From: Albifimbria verrucaria
Lineage: Eukaryota; Ascomycota; Sordariomycetes; Hypocreales; Stachybotryaceae
DNA: 64,000 bases
Direction of reading: 5' to 3'
Assembly: GCA_020081605.1 (NCBI GenBank)
Contig: JAHREC010000049.1
Coordinates: forward strand, 1,240,001-1,304,000
The notes beneath the pieces were generated by a model. It was not told the DNA's origin. It searched no databases and saw only the letters and a program-made list of their open reading frames with translations. Both the position numbers and the translations under genes were made by a program. Shown one piece after another: positions 24,174-34,534 of this stretch (position 1 is its first letter; every line of letters begins with the position of its first letter).

Positions 24174-25869
24174 CTAGTTCCTTGATTTCCTCCTGCCAGG
24201 TGCCATGGCCACCGCATCGCTCTTTTCCTGAACGCCAACTGAGTCCGTAGCGCCGCCGCCGTCCTGCATCCAGAAATCCACCTCATCAATGATGTCGTAG
24301 ACAATATCCTCGACAATTTGCTCTCGGTAACGGTCAGATACTGGGCGGAGACTCGATCGCACAGTTCCATTTTGATGGCTTCCGGTAGACTCGCCGTTGG
24401 TTGGGCTCAAGTCTGGAGGGGGAACCAAAAATCGGGCCCAAAGTTGACCTCTGCAGCGCCGCCTCGGAATACGCTGATGGCCGGGTAGTAGCCAAGCATG
24501 CCATCGTCCAGGCCTTCCCGAGCTCCGACTTGGGGCATGGGTTTCGAAGCAGGAGGGAGGAAGCCGAGGAGGTTCTCGAAAGGCGTGCCTATTAATACCC
24601 CGTTCTTGTATACTCGGATGTATGAGTTCGGAAGAGTACGAAGGGCAGGAGTTGGGTGATTTGAATGGGGCTGCTCGGATGACGAGCCAGCGCTGGTCAT
24701 CGGAGATGGGTTCATCAGATCCTCCAGCTCCTTGCTTGAATGATATTCGATCTTTTCAAAGTATGTGTGAGCTTTGAACCTAATGGGTACTCGATCACGG
24801 ACGATATTCGGCGCCTCAGCCGTCGCGGGAGTCTCCGTATCAGCTTGGTCTACAGCTGGGTTGTAGTGGCCAGACATGATCTTCCTGTGGAGGTGCTCGG
24901 ATGGCAGCTGGATTTCCAAGCCGATTACGTCTCCTTCACGAATACCCTCCCCAGGAGGAAAGAAATCTTTGGTCGAGACATGAACACCTTCTCGCCAGAC
25001 ACGTCCCGGATCCCGTAGCTGTAAGCATCGAACCCAACAGGGGCATCGAGAGAAGCTTCTCGCCTAGCCCATCCCACTCTCACATGCTTCTTGCTGTCCG
25101 TTGCGGCCTCTCCTTCTTTGGCGGGTCGAATGCCCTGCGTGATTTTGCATTCCCAGTACCATCTGCCTTCGCGCACAGCAACATTCGCACGCGCCATGCG
25201 GAACCCTTTGTTTGTCGTGACTTGGCGAGCGGATTTATTGAAGAAGACATGCGTCGCTGCGTCTTCGAAGCTCATGCGGGGACCGAATGGCTCGGCCTCT
25301 GTTTGACGGTAGTAGATGATGGAGGGGAACAAAGGGTCGGCTATGCAGTGGGTATATCGAAAGTTCTTCTTGTTGAAGACACTGGCAAGAATGGTTAGAG
25401 CAAACGATTGACATCCGGCAGACACAGGCAGAGACTTACTGATCGGAAGTCTCAAAGAACTCGATACTCTCTCCGTCAGGCCCTGTAGCTTCGTGATGCA
25501 GCGTGAGCACAGGTCCTCGGGGCAGATCAAAGTCGGAGGGCTTAGGCGGCGCGAGCTTGTATCGCAAGGGCCCGGTTTCACTCTGCTTGGGCTCCTTGGC
25601 AGCCTTCGGATCGGGGTCGCACGCGTGCTATCGATGCCTTTGGCCTCGCGCTTCTTGAGCGTCTCTTTCTTGGTGCGCGTCGGCTTGGACCGGGCTATCT
25701 GTGCGGAATCGTCCTGTGAAGGAGCCTCTGTAGATTTGGCGACCTCGGGATTGAGCGGCGATGGGACCGCGGGGCTGTGGCCTTCATCGAGTGCGCGTTT
25801 CTGAGGAATTGAGGAGAGCGGCGCCGCAGGAGCGGGCTCTTCTTTGGTGCTGTCGAATTCTGAGGCCAT
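24174..25869 (-). CDS. bre2: Set1/COMPASS subunit Bre2/Ash2 with SPRY domain
   Basis: Subunit of the Set1 histone H3K4 methyltransferase complex, nuclear; about 546 residues. The start at 25869 (MASEFDSTKEE) precedes a Pro/Lys-rich disordered region. An intron at 25382-25439 gives ETSDH-VFNKKNFRYTHC across the join. The SPRY domain follows: FEDAATHVFFNKSARQVTTN, GRWYWECKI, HVRVGWARREASLDAPVGFD, AYSYGIRD, and after an insert SYIRVYKNGVLIGTPFENLL and YYPAISVFRGG. The tail VSDRYREQIVEDIVYDII is the characteristic C-terminal SDI-like element that binds the Dpy30 dimer. It lacks a PHD finger, as fungal Bre2 does. Three missing bases are inferred: near 25613 (CCCC), near 24968 (A run) and near 24419 (C run). 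Confidence 0.88.
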
Positions 25870-26987
25870 GTCGTCTGCTTTACAGCATCCCGGGAGAGCG
25901 TGGGCGGTGGGTGGCAGTGGTTGCGACGGAGCTCTGTCGCGTGATGGGCCAGTCTGCGCCAGCGCGTGAAGCTTCAGTGTCGAAGCACGGAGCTGTGGAG
26001 TGGAGCTAACGCGATGCACGGAAATTCAAGGTACGTACCAACATGGACATGTTGCATTTTCGGAAAAATGTCATTGTTCTAAGTGGGCTTAGTGCTGCCG
26101 ATGACCGTGATGACTAAGCTCCAGCGTCCACCATTTTGACCAATCACGATGTCCCAAATGTAATAAAGAGCTCCTATTGGTGCTATGGCGCGTCCTCCAA
26201 GATCTCCCACGCCCCATCGTTGCATCCGTCAACCTCTTAGCGAGACGACATGTTGGAGGGCACCCATTTGTCAGATCTCCATTCTCTAACAAAATTCTCT
26301 GGTCCTTGGATTCCCGAACAAGGATTTGCCGGGCGTCCTTCGCAAGGGTAAGGTGAAGCGCATCGAACAACGCCACATCGGATTGACCTGTGGGCCTCGT
26401 CTGGACTTCCATTGCTGCAGCACAGCACCTCTCTTACCGTCCTGTAAGGCCCCGCGGCGGACTCGGCGCACCGACTCGGCCCTTGTGCATTGCATAGACA
26501 GGATTCCTCCAAACAGGCTGCCGTGCTCAGTCCACATCACCCTTGCATACCGCATACGCATACATCACCTCACACAAGTCTGTGCTTCTTCAGCACCGCT
26601 TGCTCCTGTTTGAAATCGATCTCGTGCCGCCTGGAACCGATCCGAATACCTGGGGGCAGCAGCCTGGCTTTGCCTTCAGCCGCCTTACCCACTTCTAGAA
26701 CGCCACGACGTCTTCACATCACACCATTGACCGAAGCCCAGGTCTCGGACAACCATCCTACCGGCCGTCTTTCATTCGTCATCATCACCGCCGTCTCCGG
26801 ACCCCGCCTAATGCCTACGACGATCGCTTCATGACCTGAGCCCGCCTTTTGTCTTATCCGCCACTCCAGATACCTTGATTCTTTGCGCAGGCCTCACGAA
26901 GCCATCCACGCCCTGCCAAGTTTCTTCCTTGAATGGCCATGAGCGACGTCGGAAGTCCAGGTGTCCTAAAGGGGCACCCACGAGAGA
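25870..26987. promoter_or_regulatory. Divergent promoter region, bre2 and sreA
   Basis: 1.1 kb between two diverging regulators, including both promoters and 5' UTRs. It contains a pair of adjacent palindromes at 26030-26054. I saw no clear HGATAR element pair that would show SreA autoregulation, though I could not search exhaustively. Confidence 0.45.
26030..26054. promoter_or_regulatory. Two adjacent palindromes in the bre2-sreA promoter
   Basis: GGTACGTACC at 26030-26039 is a perfect ten-base palindrome. It runs directly into CAACATG-GA-CATGTTG at 26039-26054, an inverted repeat with seven-base arms. About 160 bases upstream of the bre2 start. Role unknown; binding sites for a dimeric factor are one possibility. 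Confidence 0.4.
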
Positions 26988-28724
26988 ATGCGTCGACACG
27001 AACCGCCCTCCTCCCGCCCTATGACGACCAAAGGCAACCGTTCCGATGCGAGCACCACCTCCCGCGAGCCGAGTCGATCACCCTTGCCTCACGATGTCCC
27101 TGCGGTTCAGGCCAACGGCGGCAGCATTTCTCCTCGATCAAGAGACAGCCCCATGACCGATGCGCCCGCTTATTATAACGCTCCTAGCCCGGGCTCTACC
27201 GTTGGGGAGTCTTTCGGTAGCGCCAGTCCTGCACCCAGTAGTATCCAGGGCCAAGGCGGTCAGGTCTGCAGGTTGGTCAAACCCTCAACGCTTTGCATCG
27301 CCACCCATCGCTAACGGATTGCAGCAACTGCGGGACGACGAGAACACCGTTGTGGAGGAGATCACCTCAGGGAGCTACCATTTGCAACGCATGTGGCCTT
27401 TATCAAAAGGCTCGGAATGCCGCGCGACCAACCAGTCTCAAGAAACCCCGAATGTGGTTCCGGCCGGTTCCCTCGCCAACCTACCTCGAAAGCGAGTTCC
27501 GCCGCACCGAACAAATCCGTCCCAAATGTGGCCGGTGCTACGTATGTTGCTGCTGAGCAAACCCCATCAGGCACTTGCCCTGGTGGGGACGGTGTAACGG
27601 AACGGGTGGTGCTGAGGGCTGCAACGGCTGTCCAGCATACAACAATCGCATATCGAAGAGTGCACAGCTCAACGTCGTACAAAAACACGGTGGATGTCAA
27701 AGTCAAGCTGCACCAACCAAGAATGAGCCTACGCCTATCGACATCAACGCTCTTCAAACTCAAAACCAAGACACGACAGTGGTCATAGCCTGTCAAAACT
27801 GTGGTACTACCATTACCCCCTCTGGAGGCGTGATGAGAGCGGCCACACCATCTGCAACGCTTGCGGTAAGTCACTTTCATGATACAACGATGGGTCTTTG
27901 TCAAATACTAAACGATGTAGGTCTCTACTACAAGCTCCATGGCGTGCATAGACCAGTCACGATGAAGAAGGCCACCATTAAAAGACGAAAACGCATTATA
28001 CCCGCTGCTCATGACGAAGAAATGGAGGACGTCTCGGAGATAATGGACTTTTCTGTTGACGAAAAGACTCCAGAGAGGGAAGTATGAATGAGGATGGGTC
28101 TGTCAATCTTGGACTGCGCCGCCGCCCGGATCGCCCATTGACAATCGAGCCCATGCCTGCTTCTGTGCTGGGCAAGCAAAGTCCACCATTGCCTTCAGCA
28201 TCGGACTTGGCTGCTTACCACCAGCAACATATACAATCTCGCGGTGCATCTGGTTCTTTTAATGACGACAATCGGTTGGCCCCTCTGGCGTCGATGAGTA
28301 CGGTATCAGAGAGGCAGCCATCCATGTCGCCGGTTTCCTTTTCATCAAGACGAAAACGATCATTCTCTGCCACAGATACCGAAGTTGGCAGTATTATTGA
28401 CGGCGGCTACGATAATGTCAAGCGAGTATCATCCATCAAATCAATCTTAAACCCGTCAATACCCGGGTACACTGAGGATAACCAAGGTTATACCTTACCA
28501 CCACTTCGATCCCCTAGTCATGGTCTTAGTTCGATACCGAGTACCGCAGGAGGTTTCCGTCACGCGACGCGACACCAAGCTCTGTTCTACATGGCGGGCT
28601 GCCGGGCAACGAGGACAGTCAAGCTTCGAAAGCGGAACGTCGTGCAGCACTGGAACGAGAGGCCGAACAGATGCGACAGCTACTTGCTGCCAAAGAAAGA
28701 GAATTGATGGAACTACGAGGTTAA
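26988..28724 (+). CDS. sreA: SREA-type GATA repressor of siderophore and iron uptake
   Basis: Iron-replete repressor of siderophore synthesis and iron uptake in filamentous ascomycetes; nuclear, about 544 residues. The first GATA finger starts CSNCGTTRTPLWRRSP and ends CNACGLYQK; intron 27272-27324 falls inside its first Cys pair. Between the fingers is the diagnostic cysteine-rich iron-sensing motif C-x5-C-x8-C-x2-C (CPGGGRC ... GCNGC, about 27575-27635). The second finger, CQNCGTTITP to CNACGLYYKLHG, carries the intron 27866-27920. The tail ends in a Glu/Arg/Leu-rich coiled segment (EREAEQMRQLLAAKERELM) with stop at 28722-28724. Six missing bases are inferred, including C/G runs at 27446-27449, 27585-27588 and 27816-27820. 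The start is uncertain: 26988 fits the frame, but an ATG at 26933 could be used if bases are missing nearby. Confidence 0.9.
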
Positions 28725-30912
28725 CGGCAATGAGAAAACGTGGATCATCACAACAACGGCGTCTGGTGGAGCTCAACAGATTCAATGTTCACGAACGAAA
28801 TTTTGTTTTTATTATTTGAGCAAGGAGTTGCCGGTTTAGGGAAAACAACAAAATGACGGATATGCCCCGAAAGAGAGTGGCCTGTTCAGCTTTACTTCCC
28901 GACAAGGCTGATTTACAGGGGCTAGGGTCATTGATGCCTCAAAAGTGCCTCGGATACGGTAGATCATATTATAGATATTCAAATCAAGCAAACGTTTGCA
29001 ACTGATATTTGTCTCAACGTTTCAGCAGTGAATTGGCTCAGGAAGGGCCACAATGCGAATGCCTTGGTATGTCGAAAGTGCGCATTAGTAGGATCTCAGG
29101 CGGCCCACTGTCAATCGTGGAGATCAGAGGGGGAAGAATCCATCGAACGTGCACTGGACCCAGACGGCGACCATGGTTTATGTATGTGAGGAAACATTCC
29201 ACTGCTACATAGCACGATCCTCGTGCCCCATTGGCAGATTCACGAAGACGAGGCAAATGATGGAGTTGCCTCGCATCAGGGAGGATTCGACTTATCTCGC
29301 TAAGACCACCCGCAGGCTCAAGTGTTCGAGCCTGATCCGGGAAGGACCGATCAAATCAAATGCATGCATAGAAGGCGTCCAAGCGTGGCAACGGGATGGG
29401 GGCGCGAGCATTGGGATCAGGGAGAACCATGCTGCTGTTCCCGATTGCGACAGCCACGAGGAGGCCTGGAGGCCTGGGCAGTCTGCTTGGCACGATGCTG
29501 TAACAAGCAATCTACGTCAACATCTTCTTCGGCTGTCTCATCGTCCCGTCGGGCGCAGACCGAACCGTTGCATGTCCTGTCCCCATCGGATCAGCCTGAC
29601 CTCAAGCGGTGCCCCGTTGACTGCATCTGGCAAGCGGATTTCCTGGAAGAGGCCAAGCCGGCGACCGCTCGCCGATCATTAAGATGAAGGTAAATTGCCT
29701 GATTGTCCCGGCCGGCTCTCTGATTTGAGCAGCAGCCCTATACAGGTCAGCTGCGCAGAGTCGCTCGCGCGCAAGTGCTTATATCAGATGACATAATGAT
29801 GTGAGATGTGACCATGGCAACGATAATTGGAGGACGTGCCGGAAAATGGCGAGATGCCATGGCGTGAGAGGTCAGTTTCAGGGCAAGCGTGGCTTGCCTT
29901 TTGATTCTGCTCATCTCTGCACCATCAGCGTTCGGCAATTGCGTGGCAAGCTTTGTGTCCAAAGCAGGGATATTCGCCATTTGGGGAATCGGGCAGCCCT
30001 GGACTAAGCCCCTTAACCCCTGCTGGCCTCATGGGTCTGGCTGTGCTTTCTGCCCTATTTGTGTCAGCACTACATCGTTCTATGTGGAATCTGATAGGGG
30101 AATGGGAAGAGGAGCAGGGACCGCGTGAAAGACGATGTGGGTCAGAGGATGAACCTGGTTTCATCAGCCATGCAGGTCGCCGTCCACGATGTAAGTGAAA
30201 GGAGGGAGCTGCGGCTCAGCGGCACTCTGGAGAGAGGGAGACGGGCTTCGGACGCTGTATGGCTACTATATACGGATGCAATCATGAATGGTCTGCGAGG
30301 CGATGCTGTCAGATCATGGGGTATCCACGAGGAGCCCACGCGCAGTGCAACGAGGGCGGCTTTGCCCGCGTCTTACACGCAATTAAACCGCCTAAAGATC
30401 AACAAGAGGGCACTTTTACCTGAATCCATCATGGCTTGTCCCACCCTGCGTGGCAGGCAGGGACCAAAGTCCTAGCCACCCCTGATGGGTGAAGGATCGT
30501 AGCTCCAAGTTTGAGACCAGAGCACTTAGTGCGAGTTCAGCTTCGTCGGGACCGAGCTCCATACAGGGCGCAAGGCGCTTCCAGAATTACCTTCTTCGGC
30601 CTCACAGAGCCGTGATCCTCGTGTCTCTGCCCCTTTCCCTTCAGCCTGTGCCGGGGCTCCATCTTGACTTTTCCTTTCTTTTCCTTCCCCATGCCCGACT
30701 TTCATTTCCTTCTTCTTTTCTACTAACCGATCGTCGTTCGCTTCCCTCGTATCCCGTCCTTTCCGGCGGTGACCTGTTGTTCGATCCACATCAAGCGTGT
30801 GTGCTCTTATATGCAGCCCAGCCTGCACGATGTCGAACTATGTAAGACTTGCCTTGGAAGTCACGCTGACTTTGCTTCCTCTGCATCTGCGTGACCCATT
30901 CGTGTGACGAAG
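28725..30912. other. Intergenic region, 2.2 kb
   Basis: It separates sreA from the next gene on the same strand. The best open frame, 29322-29687 (+), is Ser/Arg-rich at its end and has no recognised domain, so I do not call it. The final 400 bases are pyrimidine-rich (about 30600-30740), as expected of promoter and 5' UTR. No RNA gene or repeat seen. Confidence 0.4.
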
Positions 30913-32103
30913 ATGGAACCTCCGGCTGACCTCGATGCCCCCAAACAGCAGTACGATGATACTCCGGAGCTAGCTCGCGCGCATGAGCTGCCCGAGGTAT
31001 ATAACCCGCAGACGGCTGGTCACCACCATGGGACGCAGCAAGTCAACGAGGTCCAGCAAGAGTGGTCGCCCTTACAGTCACATCCCTCAGCGCCTCTGCC
31101 ACCCACGCCGAGAAACCAAGCACCGTTGCCGCCGCCTCCAGTCCCGATCCCGACCCCGACCGTGTACTCCAAGCACGATGAATCCATCTATGGCAACAAC
31201 CGACAAACCATGGATTCCGCCGCGGCTTCGACCCTGCACCACTACGCCGCGGAACCTCGCGAGTCAAGACCCCCTACCCGGCGAGCTCGCGAGGGATGGT
31301 GGTGTCCTCGGTCGCAGTTCGCGGCTGGTGTTAATCCTGTCGATCCTTTGCGGCATTCTGGGCATGGCCGTTGTTGGTCTGGCGGCAGGAACTGGTGTCG
31401 TGGCTAGCAAGTACTCCGACACGAGTCTCAAGTTGGAGCATTTGAGTTCATCGTACTCGGCGTTGCAGGCCGGCTCCATGACAGCGACCAGCTCAGCACC
31501 AAGCGCCACATCATCGTCGATCAACTACTCAGATATAACCAATGGCTGCTCAGACAATGCCTCGAAGGTCACCGGAACAACATATACCTCGCAGCGTAAG
31601 TAAATGTTCCTATTCATGGGTCCGGTTCGGACTGGTAGAAGTGCAGTGACGGAGACGGGAATGCTTGGCATGGAGAGACTAACGCTGTGAAACTTATAGT
31701 CGATCAACTACCCACCTTCACCATGTTCTGCAACCAGGATACGAAAGAAGACCCCATCACTGCACTCTTCGTCGCGGACTTCAACTTGTGCATGGAGGCT
31801 TGCTCCTCTTGGAACCGCTACGTACGCGAGCAGCCGGCACGCAAGGAGAAGAAATGCAAGGCTGTTACATTCATTCCATCGTGGAGCAATACGGCCAAGT
31901 CGCTCAAGGCCGAGCTCCCGGGAGACTGCTACCTGAAGCCTCCACCTCAGTCTCGGTCTAACCTGCAGAAGCAGGGAGACATTGAGCTGCATTCCGCCAT
32001 TATTGAAGATCTCGACGACGACAACGACACGCCGACCCAAACTCCCAAGTCGTCCTCAAGCTCCCAAGCGTCCAAGGAGACAGGAAGCCCCAAGTTAATT
32101 TAA
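30913..32103 (+). CDS. Single-pass membrane protein with proline-rich cytosolic tail
   Basis: Function unknown; about 362 residues. The start ATG at 30913 (MEPPADLDAPKQQ) leads into a long Pro/Gln/Asp-rich region with APLPPPPVPIPTPT, likely disordered. One hydrophobic span (RLVLILSILCGILGMAVVGL, about 31332-31392) follows, then a Ser/Thr-rich stalk. Intron 31596-31699 joins to a compact C-terminal domain with cysteines at MFCNQD, LCMEACSSW, KKCKAV and GDCYL (about 31725-31940), plausibly disulfide-bonded outside the membrane. No signal peptide, so a type II orientation is inferred. Such Cys patterns recall PAN/apple-type domains but I am not sure. Two missing bases are inferred near 31282-31292, after which the exon sum is divisible by three. 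Confidence 0.72.
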
Positions 32104-34534
32104 AGAGCGTTTGTCTCTGTGCCGCGCACAACGCATCATTCATTCACCAATGCTTTTCTTTGAGCTTCCAATTCTTTTCTCTTTTCGTCTGTACATCTTT
32201 TTCTTATTTCTTTCTCTTCCTCTTCACCAATATCTCTTGAAAGATTTATCGGAATGGCGTGCAGCGCAAACATAATGTGTATGGGCATCATTTTTGGAAG
32301 AAAGGAAAGGCATTTGGGTCATTACCTGACAGGATGGTCTGGTTAATGAACGGCGGAAGCAGGAGGGGCATACATAAACAGTTTACGATACCCTCCAACA
32401 TCAGATTGATACTCCATTGGTAGAAGGTATCGATCAATTCAAAGCGAGCTGAACCCAACTCAAGTCACAACTCCGGTCCGTGAAGCTGACTAATGACGAC
32501 ACGAGAATGCTGACTGTAGTCGCCGGGTTTCTGGCAATGTCGCAATTGAAAGCGTCGGCGGCTAACCTGCCTCGACTTGGTGGAGACTTGGGGCAGCCTC
32601 GGGACAAAAATACGACTGCTAAAAGAGATCAAGCATGTGTCGCGATGATGCGGCTGAGAGTGGATTGGTAAGCGGGTCCTAGCCGAGCAGACGCTCCAGG
32701 CTAAATAAAACATTATGCATATGGAAGCGGACGCCGTTGAGTCACAAAGGCCAGCTGCGTTGGAGGCTTGGGTATGCATTAAAGATTCGCGTCAACAGGT
32801 ATCCCCAAGGGCCGGGATCTAAGCGTCGAATGGCTATCCCCGGAAAGGGTGCGCCTCTAGAATGGCTACGGGACAGGCTCGGCCGTGTTTAACACTGATG
32901 GAGGGTGACTAGCCGTCCATAGAAGGAAAAAATGGATTCCTATATCGGCAAACCGCTGCATGCTCAGGGTCTTCCTCTGGAACGCTCCCGTGGGCACCTC
33001 CGCGCCGGGCAGGCTTGGCCATCCGTGCGCAGCGCAAATACTATGGCCATCGTGGGGCTGCCCACGGGTCGGTGGTGATTTTGGGCCCCGTACATTGACA
33101 TGCATATACGGTCCATCGGGGAATTCGGTTTATCGCTTGTCAGAGTAGTATGGCGTGGAGGAAGAAAGAAAGCCGAAATGCGACCAAAGCCGAAGGATGG
33201 CATGGCATGGCATAACATAGCACGGCATAGCGGTGAGGGTACGTAGTTGATGAAGCACGTCGTCACACGCGTGACTGGTTTTTGTCAAGGAAAGATAGCC
33301 AAGAACGTATGGCTTCGACGTCATGAAGAATGGATGAATGCTGATTAATATCCATCATGTTGATGTAACTTCACGCTGCATGGAGGAGGGTAAGGTTGGC
33401 TCGGATCCCCTCTAAGAAGAAGGCCCTGTAAGACGACGACATGTAAGATGAGATAGGAAGGAACTGTGAGTCGGTTTCGGGCCTGTGCACGAGTCACAGG
33501 CCGTGCCGCCAAACGATATGCGCGTTGGTGTGGGTGGTGGTGGTGGTGGTTAAGGTGAGAGGGAGAGAGACAGACAGAAAGACAGACAGGGTTAGGGAAA
33601 CCAGCGGTAGTGGTTTGCGCGACCGGCATCGCACGCCTTGTGGACTACATGTTCATGCGATGAGTCCCTACAGTACGGGAAACGGACACTGGTGGACTGG
33701 TGGTCGGGTCGGCTCTCTTCAGGGTTTCGCATGTCGGACCTACAAGACATGCCGCGGGGATTGTGCAGGCTTTGGCTGTGAATGGATTGTAAACGAGTCG
33801 CGTTTGGAGGGAGGCTGGTGGATTTCGCACCGTGCCTACCGTATATGGCTAGGTGATGGCTCTACAGTGCGAGGCGGTGGTGGAGTCGGGATCAAAGTGC
33901 AAGCCTGGACTAGCATCCTCCACATTAATCATCCTCTTCCTCCTCACCTCCTCCACCACCAGCACCACCAACCCGCACCGCTTACAGTGCTGTACTGCAC
34001 GGCAGACTAGCAGACATGCCCAGCACAGTACCCTCGCACACGGTCTGGAACCCCTGATCGGTGGCTCCCCACTTGGCCATGTCGTAGGTTGTCAACCGAA
34101 GGGCGCACCCAGATTGACAACTTCGCACGAGATCCCTGCAGTCATCCAACGCTCCAGGCTTAGCGCACGACGTTGCGCCGGCTCGCGCATGCGAGTTACG
34201 CTATTCTGCTGGGAACCGTCAATTGAACAAAACTGACTGGTCTGCCGCTCGCTTCCACGTCTATTCTCTGGCATTCTGCAGGCAGGCAGGATATCAAAGG
34301 CTGATCCTTATATACTCTTTGCTCGCTCCACCATATCTTGTCTTCCGCAAGGCGTGGAGGATTTGTCGTCTGCTCGTCCATGTTGACTAGCCATTCATAA
34401 CTCATTCTGGAGTACACTCACTGCCGCTCGCGCCCTTCCATCTACCAGGTACCGCCCGTCGGGTGTGAGCTACGCCTTGTCATTGACGACGCCCTGTGGT
34501 TTGTGCTACGACATTCCTCATTCAGACATTCGCC
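32104..34534. other. Intergenic region, 2.4 kb, with microsatellites
   Basis: 3' UTR of the membrane-protein gene, then the promoter region of the homeobox gene. It holds a GGCAT-type repeat at 33197-33232 and a TGG-rich run at 33524-33550. A TATA-like word (TTATATAC) lies at 34308-34315, about 220 bases before the homeobox start. Open frames here are low-complexity and not supported. Confidence 0.45.
33197..33232. repeat. Imperfect GGCAT pentamer repeat
   Basis: Successive GGCAT/GGCATA units with substitutions, in the intergenic region upstream of the homeobox gene. Confidence 0.6.

Noticed and set aside
29149..29687. Overlapping open frames of 177 and 121 codons
   Set aside because: The end of the second is Ser/Arg-rich and slightly protein-like, but there is no domain and no splice evidence; left as intergenic.
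33525..34010. Open frame of 161 codons
   Set aside because: It begins in a TGG microsatellite and is low-complexity throughout.
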